Origin: Parafilimonas sp.
Lineage (GTDB): Bacteria; Bacteroidota; Bacteroidia; Chitinophagales; Chitinophagaceae
Length of the DNA: 5,499 nucleotides
Direction: 5' to 3'
Assembly: GCA_025927795.1 (NCBI GenBank)
Contig: JAICKT010000308.1
Location: 1-5,499 of the forward strand
Part shown: positions 1 to 5,136 of the stretch, in pieces
Numbering within the stretch: position 1 is the stretch's first letter
Layout: each line of letters opens with the position of its first letter
The notes under the pieces: model-generated
Told to the model about the DNA's origin: nothing
Databases searched by the model: none
The model's input: only the letters and a program-made list of their open reading frames with translations
Made by a program: the position numbers and the translations under genes

Positions 1-45
1 TCTAAAAGAAAAAAACAAAAAAATGACAAGAAATTGCTATTTTTT

Positions 46-76
46 TTTGATAAGCCCCAATCTACATTTGATAAGC
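46..76. repeat. 10-bp direct repeat, 21-bp period
   Basis: The sequence TTTGATAAGC occurs exactly at 46-55 and again at 67-76. The start-to-start distance is 21 bp, about two turns of B-DNA, so both copies would face the same side of the helix. That is the usual geometry for two molecules or two domains of a DNA-binding regulator. It sits about 80-110 bp upstream of the lipoprotein start. The repeat itself is seen directly; a role as an operator is inference, and a chance repeat in AT-rich DNA remains possible. Confidence 0.4.
63..70 (+). promoter_or_regulatory. Candidate Bacteroidota -7 box
   Basis: TACATTTG matches all fixed positions of the Bacteroidota sigma-ABfr -7 consensus TAnnTTTG. 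It overlaps the second copy of the TTTGATAAGC repeat and the left arm of an inverted repeat at 66-88. No well-spaced -33 TTTG is seen: TTG at 47-49 is too close (13-nt gap) and TTG at 34-36 is too far (26-nt gap). If used, it would drive the lipoprotein gene at 157 with a leader of about 80 nt. An alternative is TATAATTG at 126-133 (one mismatch) with TTG at 107-109 (16-nt gap). Confidence 0.3.
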
Positions 77-88
77 AAATAATCAAAT
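66..88. repeat. 7-bp inverted repeat, operator-like
   Basis: ATTTGAT at 66-72 is the exact reverse complement of ATCAAAT at 82-88, with a 9-nt spacer. The left arm coincides with the candidate -7 box and with the second direct-repeat copy, so a protein bound here would compete with or contact RNA polymerase. A nested alternative pairing, ATTTG 66-70 with CAAAT 76-80, is also possible. The composition is nearly all A/T, so the chance rate is not negligible. Confidence 0.35.
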
Positions 89-112
89 ACTTCCAATTCT
101 CCTCTGTTGGCC

Positions 113-137
113 AAATCAATAAATCTATAATTGATTT
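113..137. repeat. 8-bp inverted repeat followed by T tract
   Basis: AAATCAAT at 113-120 pairs perfectly with ATTGATTT at 130-137 around a 9-nt loop, and a run of eight T (135-142) begins inside the right arm. It can be read as an operator palindrome just upstream of the lipoprotein gene, or as a weak terminator of a transcript arriving from the left. The single G-C pair per arm makes a functional terminator unlikely. The alternative promoter box TATAATTG (126-133) lies inside it. Confidence 0.35.
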
Positions 138-156
138 TTTTTCAAGTTTTTTTTAA

Positions 157-411
157 ATGAAAATAACCAAACAAAAAATAGGGCATTTAATACAAATCCT
201 GATAGCGGCTTATCTGATAGTAAGCGGCTGTGCAGAGCCTGATAAATCTGCTGTGCAAGCTACTGTAATTCAGAAAAATATAAATCGCAATAGGGCAGTA
301 GCCAGTTATACAAAAGATAAAAAATCATACACTCAAAATATACAGCCCGTTTTTAAACCAACTATTGAAACTCTTTCGTTCACGAATACATTTCTTCTCA
401 AAAATCCTTAA
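157..411 (+). CDS. Small predicted lipoprotein, unknown function
   Basis: This encodes an 84-aa protein with a basic N-terminus (K2, K5, K7), a hydrophobic stretch at about residues 11-22 and a lipobox V-S-G-C at 22-25. Signal peptidase II would cleave before C25, leaving a lipidated mature chain of about 60 residues. The mature part is polar and Lys/Asn/Gln/Thr-rich, without a domain I recognise, and is probably flexible and attached to an envelope membrane. The ATG at 157 is the only Met before the hydrophobic segment, so the start is well supported even though the leader is U-rich (eight T at 147-154) rather than the A-rich leader of its neighbours. It lies 89 bp upstream of the beta-helix gene on the same strand and may or may not share its transcript. 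The lipobox is seen in the sequence; function is unknown. It could instead be the remnant of a longer lipoprotein, since the chain is very short. Confidence 0.65.
   Translation: MKITKQKIGHLIQILIAAYLIVSGCAEPDKSAVQATVIQKNINRNRAVASYTKDKKSYTQNIQPVFKPTIETLSFTNTFLLKNP
364..394 (+). promoter_or_regulatory. Candidate promoter for the beta-helix/T9SS genes
   Basis: TTG at 365-367 and TACATTTC at 387-394 are separated by 19 nt. This is close to the Bacteroidota arrangement of a -33 TTTG and a -7 TAnnTTTG; the -7 box has one mismatch at its last base. The site lies inside the 3' end of the lipoprotein gene and would start RNA near 400, giving a leader of about 100 nt for the gene at 501. It would allow the two large genes to be expressed independently of the lipoprotein. 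The match is by eye only, and AT-rich coding DNA gives such matches by chance. Confidence 0.3.
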
Positions 412-429
412 CAATTCAGAACAATCTTT

Positions 430-470
430 ATCTCTCTCCTGTAGAGATGGACTGGGCTAAGGCCTTTTTT
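430..470 (+). terminator. Weak hairpins with T6 tract between genes
   Basis: ATCTCT (430-435) pairs with AGAGAT (443-448) around a 7-nt loop. A few bases on, GGC (455-457) can pair with GCC (462-464), directly followed by six T (465-470) and then six A, making a TTTTTTAAAAAA palindrome at 465-476. The second hairpin has only three to four pairs, so termination would be partial at best. If it works at all it would attenuate read-through from the lipoprotein gene into the beta-helix gene, or act as a leader structure for a transcript begun near 400. Confidence 0.22.
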
Positions 471-500
471 AAAAAATAATCAAATTAAAAACTTACAAAC

Positions 501-1589
501 ATGAAAGCAAAATTTTTTACTCTTTTAATTGCCGCGTTATCTTTTAGCACCATTTCTTTTGCAAAATTATTCAGAGTGGGATATCAGGGCCTCTCATTAT
601 CCGGAGTAGATTTTACAACTCTGCAGGCGGCGCATGATGCCGCCAATGCAGGTGACACAATTCAAGTGTATGGCGATGTTACGGCATCAGCATTTAATGG
701 AACTAAAAAACTTATAATAATCGGCTTCGGTTATAATTTTGATGTAAACACAGATTTGCAGGCAATTGGAACAGATGCACCATCTAAAGCTAATCTTACG
801 TTCAGTGCCGGAAGCGATGGAAGCGTCGTTTCGGGAATTACCGGTCAATTTAATGTAGGAGATGTAAATAGTACCAATACTCCCGTTTCTAATATTACAT
901 TTCAACGTTGCAATGGCTCATTTTATTTTTACAACTATATAGATTATGGAGCCATTAGCAACATTAAGATATTAAGTTGTGTGGTTGGATATCTTCAATT
1001 TTATTACGGGCAAGGTAGTGATAAACCTGTTTCTAATCTTCAGATTTACAATTGCATTTTATCATCTTTCAATCTTATTTATGCAACCGGTACAACAGTT
1101 TCAATAAGTAATTGTGTAACACCTACCGGCGGTTATGGTTTGAATCTGTATAATGCTGGAGCCGTAGTAAAGAACTGTATTATCGGTCAATCATATTCTA
1201 CTCAAAACGTCAACACTGTTTATGATAATTGTTTCTTTTCGGATGCACAACCGGCTACTTTACCTTCCGGCAGTAATAATCACTGGGGCCAGGATTGGGG
1301 AGTTTTGTTTAACAGGCTTGGAGGAACTGATGATGCACCAGGAGATCCTAACCAAACAACTTTTGCTGAAAACTATTATATTTTAAAATCTGGTTCACCT
1401 GCCATCAAGGGCGGGTTAGATGCTTCTAATAATCCTACAGATTGTGGGATTTATGGCGGCGAAGCAGTTTATAAATACAAGTTGAGCGGTGTGCCCGCTG
1501 TACCTGCGATTTATAAACTATCTGCGCCCTCCAATGCAGCCTCATCCAATCCATATAATATAACTATTAGTGTAAGGAGCAATAATTAA
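501..1589 (+). CDS. Secreted right-handed parallel beta-helix protein
   Basis: This 362-aa exported protein has a classic signal peptide (K2, K4, hydrophobic core about 5-18, predicted cleavage after A21). The mature start, with 'FTTLQAAHDAANAGDTIQVYGDV' character (38-60), is the typical N-terminal cap seen in pectate-lyase-like beta-helix proteins. From about 66 to 250 come short rungs rich in Ile/Val/Asn/Ser. Successive rungs carry one cysteine each at C137, C160, C185, C205, C226 and C244, spaced 18-25 residues, as expected for an internal side-chain stack. Residues 250-312 form a less regular segment with the 'SPAIKGG' turn usual at the end of such helices. The last 50 residues hold a distinct tail (C-G-I-Y-G-G near 315-320, then 'SGVPAVPAIYKL', ending in R-S-N-N). 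I see no catalytic motif of pectate lyases or other polysaccharide lyases and no T9SS sorting domain, so localisation after Sec export is open. It is followed after 49 bp by the T9SS gene, probably as one operon. The fold is well supported; binding of glycan or surface is inference. Confidence 0.85.
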   Translation: MKAKFFTLLIAALSFSTISFAKLFRVGYQGLSLSGVDFTTLQAAHDAANAGDTIQVYGDVTASAFNGTKKLIIIGFGYNFDVNTDLQAIGTDAPSKANLTFSAGSDGSVVSGITGQFNVGDVNSTNTPVSNITFQRCNGSFYFYNYIDYGAISNIKILSCVVGYLQFYYGQGSDKPVSNLQIYNCILSSFNLIYATGTTVSISNCVTPTGGYGLNLYNAGAVVKNCIIGQSYSTQNVNTVYDNCFFSDAQPATLPSGSNNHWGQDWGVLFNRLGGTDDAPGDPNQTTFAENYYILKSGSPAIKGGLDASNNPTDCGIYGGEAVYKYKLSGVPAVPAIYKLSAPSNAASSNPYNITISVRSNN

Positions 1590-1597
1590 ATAATAAA

Positions 1598-1610
1598 TCT
1601 CTTTAAGAGA
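1598..1610 (+). other. Small hairpin in the intergenic gap
   Basis: TCTCT (1598-1602) pairs with AGAGA (1606-1610) around a 3-nt loop, and flanking AATAA (1592-1596) and TTATT (1616-1620) could extend it after an A-rich bulge. No T run follows, so it is not an intrinsic terminator. Lying 29 nt before the next start codon, it could be an RNA processing or stability element between two co-transcribed genes. It may also be chance in AT-rich DNA. Confidence 0.25.
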
Positions 1611-1638
1611 AAAAATTATTCACTCAAAAACACTAATT

Positions 1639-4600
1639 ATGTTACAAGTATATTCTAATAAAAAAAATCCGCTTCTCCTTTTTACGAAAGGATTTAAAAG
1701 CTTACGTAAGGTTATTTTAATCTTTACAATTTTTTTGATTCCATCTTTAATCCATGCCCAATCGAATATTGCCAGGATTGAATATTATATTGATACTGAC
1801 CCTGGCTTTGGCCATGCAACCAATGTAAACATTGCACCATCCTCAAATGTTCAAAATGTAACAATTTCATTAGATCCGACGCCACTTACAGAAGGAGTAC
1901 ATCGCTTCTTTGCAAGAGCCAAAGATGCCGACGGAAACTGGAGTTTAACCAATACTTTATTGTTTTATAAACCGTACGGCAATGGTTCTATTCCACCTGC
2001 TCCTGCTGTTGGGAAAATGAACAGAATGGAATATTATATTGATAATGATCCCGGTTATGGGAATGGCGTTCCTGTTGCATTAGACAGCCTTGAAAATTTT
2101 GCAGATTATGTAGTACCTATAAATGTTACAGGGCTTTCCACCGGAGATCATACTTTTTGGGTGAGAGGTTTAGATAAGAATGGAAACTGGAGTATGATGA
2201 ATAGTTGGGAATTTACGGTTACTGCCACAATAGCAACGCCATCAATTGTGGTGAACAGCATTACTCATGCAATTAATTGCGCGCAGGATAGCTTTGATAT
2301 TTCTTATGATGCAACTGGAACTTATAATTCAGGGAATGTTTTCAATGTAGAGTTAAGCGATGCTACTGGTAGTTTTGGTTCGACATCAATCATAGGTTCT
2401 TATTCGGGTACCGGCAATTCTATTATCCAGGTAAAGTTGCCTTCACATTTACAAGATGGTGAAAATTACAAAATACGTGTAAGTAGTACAAACCCTGTTG
2501 TAACGGGGATTTCAAGTAACAGTATCACCATTCACGACCGCCCTCATACACAAGCCATCACAGGTGCAGGCTACGCCAATGCCACTTTCACTTATCCGTA
2601 TTCGGTTACATCAGTAAGCGGCAGCACCTGGAAATGGTTTGCATCAGCAGCAACTATTACTCAAACAACCAGCAACGCAAGTCTTGTTTGGAATACTCAG
2701 GGACAACCACAAACATTGCTAAATGTAGAAACCAATCAATATGGTTGTGTAGGTGATACCAGCATTAAAACCGTGAATGTATATGATCTGAAAATTGATA
2801 ACGTAGCTTCTTCTACAATAACGCCATGTCCGCTTGGAACTATTACTGTAACCGGAAACGCTACAGGTGTCTATGATGCTGCTAATAAATTCACAGCGCA
2901 ACTCAGTGATGCATCAGGAAGTTTTGCTAATGCGGTAAATATCGGAACCGTTACTGGGAATCCAGTTGGTCTTTCACAATCAATTACTATCAGCGCAACG
3001 CTTCCTTTTCCATTAGCAAATGGAACAGGTTACAGAGTAAGAATTATTGCCAATTCTCCATCAGTAACAGGAGCAGATAACGGACAAAATATCGTGATCA
3101 ATAAACCTGACCTTGGTGCAGATCAAATAGTAAGTAAATGCCCCGGCTTTGTGACCGATATATCTTCTGTATTTAATTCTACTGGCTTTACAGATGAATG
3201 GAGTACTACTAGTCCTTCATCAGTAGATATCGGAACTTACAGTCTCATAGTTACCAACGCAAATGGTTGTAAGGATACGGCAAATGTTACGGTAAACAAT
3301 TATCCAAAACCGGATTTAGGAGCTGATAAATCAACAACGATAAGCTGTGCAAACGGTTCTGCAGATTTGTCGAGTGTTTATAACCTTACCGGTTTGACAG
3401 CGGTTTACAACACGCCAGCCCCTGCTACAGCGCCGGTCGGAATCTATACCATTATTGCAAAAAATACCAACAGTTGTGCAGACACTGCGACAATTACTGT
3501 TTTGGATGCAAGCATCGCAACAGTTCCGGCATCAGGAAGCAATACAAAAACAGCTACACGTGAATGTACTGACGCAGCAGGCTGGACGCATTACTATAAT
3601 GACAATGGCACGCCAACAGATTATAGCGACGACATTCGTTTGTTATCTATAAAGAAAAACGGAAATAATATAGGAACTATTGGCGATGGCAGATTCGAGG
3701 TAAAAGTAGCGGCCACAACAGGTGCTGGAAGCAATCATGGAATTCAGATAAGCAGTAGCCTTGTACCAGATCAGAAAGTTCTGGTAAGTATGAACCGATA
3801 TTGGAATATTACTCCAACTCATCAACCAGCGTCATCTGTTGGAGTAAGGTTTTATTATAACACACAAGATCTGAATGATGTAAATGGAGATGCCGGAAGC
3901 ATGGTAAATAATAGTCAGTTAAACTTGTTCAAAGTGGATGGTGGCAACTCTGATCCTACAACAAACTGGGATGGTGATACAGCCGTTTCTTATTACTTAA
4001 ATGGGGCTACACCTTCTTTAAGCAATTGGGAATATACTGATTTGGGCAATAATATAAGCCAGGCAGAATTTTTAGTCAACAGCTTCAGTGGCGGTGGTGC
4101 AGGTGTAATTATTGAAAAAGCATTACCTGTTACCATTACTTCCTTTACTGCCACAGCACAAAAGGATAAAGTATTACTTCTATGGCAGACTGCTACAGAA
4201 ATTAACAGCAAAGAATTCGCCATACAAAGGAGTCTTGACGGCATTCATTTCCAAACAATAGGAAGTGTGCCAGCAGCGGGAAACAGCAATATCTCACTTA
4301 GTTATCATTATGATGATTTACAAAGTATTATTTTAAAAGGGCAGGTTGTTTTCTTTAGAATAATGGAAACCGATCTGGATGGAAAAGTTTTCTATACAAC
4401 GGTGAAGAAGGTAAAAGTAGCAGATGATAAAAATAAACTTTCACTGAAATATAATCCCGTGCGTGAAGAAGCTGTGTTGAAATATGAATGTATCAATAAT
4501 GAAAAAGTTCAAGTACGCCTGATAGATCATTTGGGAAGAGTGATCCTGGCAACTGAGCAGCAGGTAATGACCGGCATTAATGAAATAAAATTAAAAACCG

Positions 4601-4680
4601 GCAATCTCGCCAAAGGAATTTATGAAGTTCAATTGAGCAGCAATCATAACCAATATTATGTGCGTATGATGAAGGAGTGA
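1639..4680 (+). CDS. Multidomain T9SS type A cargo protein
   Basis: This 1013-aa protein is exported by Sec and then by type IX secretion. The signal peptide has a long basic N-region (K8, K9, K17, K20, R23, K24), a hydrophobic core at about 25-38 and likely cleavage A40|Q41. The next Met is at 127, so ATG 1639 is the only sensible start. Order of parts: two repeats at 46-109 and 129-194 (EYYID-x-D-P-G-x-G opening, D-G-N-W-S or N-G-N-W-S closing); an Ig-like module 201-298; a PKD-like module 303-383; a second Ig-like module 387-488 that shares 'LSDA(T/S)GSF' with the first; two tandem modules 489-553 and 557-622, each opening K-P-D-L-G-A-D; an unclassified domain at about 638-826; an FnIII-like module 828-928 ('ALPVTITSFTA', 'LLLWQTATE'); and the sorting domain 936-1013 (N939-P940, 'RLIDHLGRVIL', 'LAKGIYEVQL', ending Y-V-R-M-M-K-E). 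In the family this C-terminal domain is recognised by the T9SS and removed on the cell surface. No enzymatic motif is visible; adhesion or matrix function is inference. A strong terminator follows after 4 nt. Confidence 0.9.
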   Translation: MLQVYSNKKNPLLLFTKGFKSLRKVILIFTIFLIPSLIHAQSNIARIEYYIDTDPGFGHATNVNIAPSSNVQNVTISLDPTPLTEGVHRFFARAKDADGNWSLTNTLLFYKPYGNGSIPPAPAVGKMNRMEYYIDNDPGYGNGVPVALDSLENFADYVVPINVTGLSTGDHTFWVRGLDKNGNWSMMNSWEFTVTATIATPSIVVNSITHAINCAQDSFDISYDATGTYNSGNVFNVELSDATGSFGSTSIIGSYSGTGNSIIQVKLPSHLQDGENYKIRVSSTNPVVTGISSNSITIHDRPHTQAITGAGYANATFTYPYSVTSVSGSTWKWFASAATITQTTSNASLVWNTQGQPQTLLNVETNQYGCVGDTSIKTVNVYDLKIDNVASSTITPCPLGTITVTGNATGVYDAANKFTAQLSDASGSFANAVNIGTVTGNPVGLSQSITISATLPFPLANGTGYRVRIIANSPSVTGADNGQNIVINKPDLGADQIVSKCPGFVTDISSVFNSTGFTDEWSTTSPSSVDIGTYSLIVTNANGCKDTANVTVNNYPKPDLGADKSTTISCANGSADLSSVYNLTGLTAVYNTPAPATAPVGIYTIIAKNTNSCADTATITVLDASIATVPASGSNTKTATRECTDAAGWTHYYNDNGTPTDYSDDIRLLSIKKNGNNIGTIGDGRFEVKVAATTGAGSNHGIQISSSLVPDQKVLVSMNRYWNITPTHQPASSVGVRFYYNTQDLNDVNGDAGSMVNNSQLNLFKVDGGNSDPTTNWDGDTAVSYYLNGATPSLSNWEYTDLGNNISQAEFLVNSFSGGGAGVIIEKALPVTITSFTATAQKDKVLLLWQTATEINSKEFAIQRSLDGIHFQTIGSVPAAGNSNISLSYHYDDLQSIILKGQVVFFRIMETDLDGKVFYTTVKKVKVADDKNKLSLKYNPVREEAVLKYECINNEKVQVRLIDHLGRVILATEQQVMTGINEIKLKTGNLAKGIYEVQLSSNHNQYYVRMMKE
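1774..2220 (+). repeat. Tandem EYYID...GNWS protein repeat, two copies
   Basis: Residues 46-109 and 129-194 of the T9SS protein are two copies of one module with a period of 83 residues. Each opens R-(I/M)-E-Y-Y-I-D-x-D-P-G-(F/Y)-G, has a central 'G-V/D-H-x-F-x-x-R' strand and closes D-x-(D/N)-G-N-W-S. The clustered Asp/Asn residues at both ends would suit a bound calcium ion, which is inference. The copies are well diverged at the DNA level, so this is an old duplication under constraint rather than a recent one. I do not know a firm domain name for it. Confidence 0.7.
3103..3504 (+). repeat. Tandem KPDLGAD...GCxDT protein modules
   Basis: Residues 489-553 and 557-622 of the T9SS protein align with a 68-residue offset. 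Both begin K-P-D-L-G-A-D, contain a Cys near position 13, a D-(I/L)-S-S-V-(F/Y)-N-(S/L)-T-G stretch and end in N-x-N-(G/S)-C-x-D-T-A followed by a beta strand. The same N-x-x-G-C-x-x-D-T-like ending appears at 366-374, closing the PKD-like module. The two cysteines per module could form a disulfide in the exported protein. These resemble Ig/PKD-type stalk modules of Bacteroidota surface proteins. Confidence 0.65.
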
Positions 4681-4684
4681 TGGA

Positions 4685-4727
4685 TAGATCCCCATCCATC
4701 GGGTGGGATGGGGATTTATTTTTTTTT
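4685..4727 (+). terminator. Strong intrinsic terminator of the T9SS gene
   Basis: ATCCCCATCC (4688-4697) pairs perfectly with GGATGGGGAT (4706-4715) around an 8-nt loop, and G-U/A-T pairs extend the base of the stem to about 4684-4719. A run of nine T (4719-4727) follows. The structure starts within 10 nt of the stop codon. This is a textbook Rho-independent terminator and marks the end of the beta-helix/T9SS transcription unit. Confidence 0.9.
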
Positions 4728-4781
4728 GAGAAATAATAGGTTGCAGTAAAGATAGAAATAATTAATGCATATTTCCGTATT

Positions 4782-4789
4782 TACATTTA
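4782..4789 (+). promoter_or_regulatory. Weak -7-like box before the orphan signal peptide
   Basis: TACATTTA matches the Bacteroidota -7 consensus TAnnTTTG except for the last base. It lies 47 nt before the ATG at 4837, a normal leader length, and the leader is A-rich like those of the intact genes. No TTG is found at the right -33 distance. It may be the surviving promoter of the lost gene, but the match alone is weak. Confidence 0.22.
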
Positions 4790-4836
4790 CTGAAAAAAGT
4801 CAAAATTTCTGAAGAAATAAAAACAAAACCAAAAAC

Positions 4837-5007
4837 ATGACGAAACTAAAATTCCCCTTTTTAATGAGCCTGTTTCTTATGGGAATCATTAATGGCCATG
4901 CACAAAAGATACAATTCCTCCTGTTAATTTATCAATATAATCTGATAGTTCTTTTTGGTATTGCTTTAAAAAATTACCAGATCCAATATGAAAGAGCGCT
5001 GAATTGA
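4837..5007 (+). pseudogene. Orphan signal peptide, remnant of a secreted protein gene
   Basis: The frame gives 56 residues. The first 23 form a convincing Sec signal peptide: K3 and K5, hydrophobic core about 6-18, and an N-G-H-A-Q ending with cleavage expected after A22, the same style as the T9SS protein upstream. The rest (K24 to N56) is rich in Leu/Ile/Tyr/Gln and does not look like a mature exported domain before the stop at 5005-5007. The A-rich leader ending in 'AAAAACATG' is typical of functional Bacteroidota starts. In another frame, from 4908, the short stretch D-T-I-P-P-V-N-L-S-I would follow H-A-Q-K naturally if one A had been lost from the A run at 4904-4907, but it too stops at 4938. 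The simplest reading is that the 5' end of a secreted-protein gene survives and its body has been deleted or replaced. A genuine 34-residue secreted peptide is the alternative. Confidence 0.45.
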
Positions 5008-5044
5008 AAAATTTCATTTGTAATTGCGTTGAGAGCCATAAGGG
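4889..5044 (-). pseudogene. Possible opposite-strand coding fragment
   Basis: On the minus strand a frame is open from 5044 down to the TAA at 4889-4891, just after an in-frame stop at 5045-5047. From the Met at 5017 it gives 42 residues containing 'FLKQYQKELSDYIDKL' followed by T-G-G-I-V. Unlike the plus-strand reading, this has the amphipathic, charge-balanced look of a globular alpha-helical protein. Its last six residues lie opposite the signal-peptide sequence and are probably not original. It may be a fragment of a foreign or rearranged gene fused in reverse behind the signal peptide. I do not recognise the family, and chance openness over 52 codons cannot be excluded. Confidence 0.2.
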
Positions 5045-5112
5045 TTACTTCTATGAATAAAGTTTAAAATGCAAATAGCTAAAAATGGGTGTTTAAAGGG
5101 TAGGATTGAAAG

Positions 5113-5136
5113 TGCCTCTTAACGGGGCATTTTTTT
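5113..5136 (+). terminator. Intrinsic terminator after the gene remnant
   Basis: TGCCTC (5113-5118) pairs with GGGGCA (5124-5129) with one T-G wobble around the loop TTAAC, and a run of seven T (5130-5136) follows. Flanking A-T pairs can lengthen the stem. It reads on the plus strand and lies 106 nt beyond the stop of the orphan signal-peptide frame, with no intact gene in front of it. It is therefore likely the original terminator of the eroded gene. Confidence 0.7.

Noticed and set aside
23..82. Possible 19-residue leader peptide frame with a repeated L-I-S, produced by the 21-bp direct repeat
   Set aside because: It has no distinct start context and the repeated residues follow simply from the DNA repeat being a multiple of three. 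Nothing indicates translation.
1..156. Riboswitch or structured RNA upstream of the lipoprotein
   Set aside because: Only AT-rich inverted repeats are present, with none of the conserved G/C-rich core elements of known riboswitch classes.
687..905. 72-residue minus-strand frame
   Set aside because: It lies entirely inside the well-supported beta-helix gene and its translation lacks protein-like character, so it is a shadow frame.
1592..1620. Possible terminator between the beta-helix and T9SS genes
   Set aside because: A small hairpin exists but A residues, not T residues, follow it, so it cannot act as an intrinsic terminator on the plus strand.
3455..3652. 65-residue plus-strand frame in another phase
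   Set aside because: It overlaps the T9SS protein completely and reads as Gln/Thr-rich low-quality sequence, with no start context.
3993..4244. 83-residue minus-strand frame with a hydrophobic segment
   Set aside because: It is antisense to the FnIII-like part of the T9SS gene. The hydrophobic look comes from the reverse complement of Glu/Gln/Lys/Asn-rich coding sequence.
5069..5122. 17-residue plus-strand frame ending inside the terminator at 5113-5136
   Set aside because: Too short, no leader signal, and it ends in the terminator loop. It is better seen as untranslated 3' sequence of the remnant.
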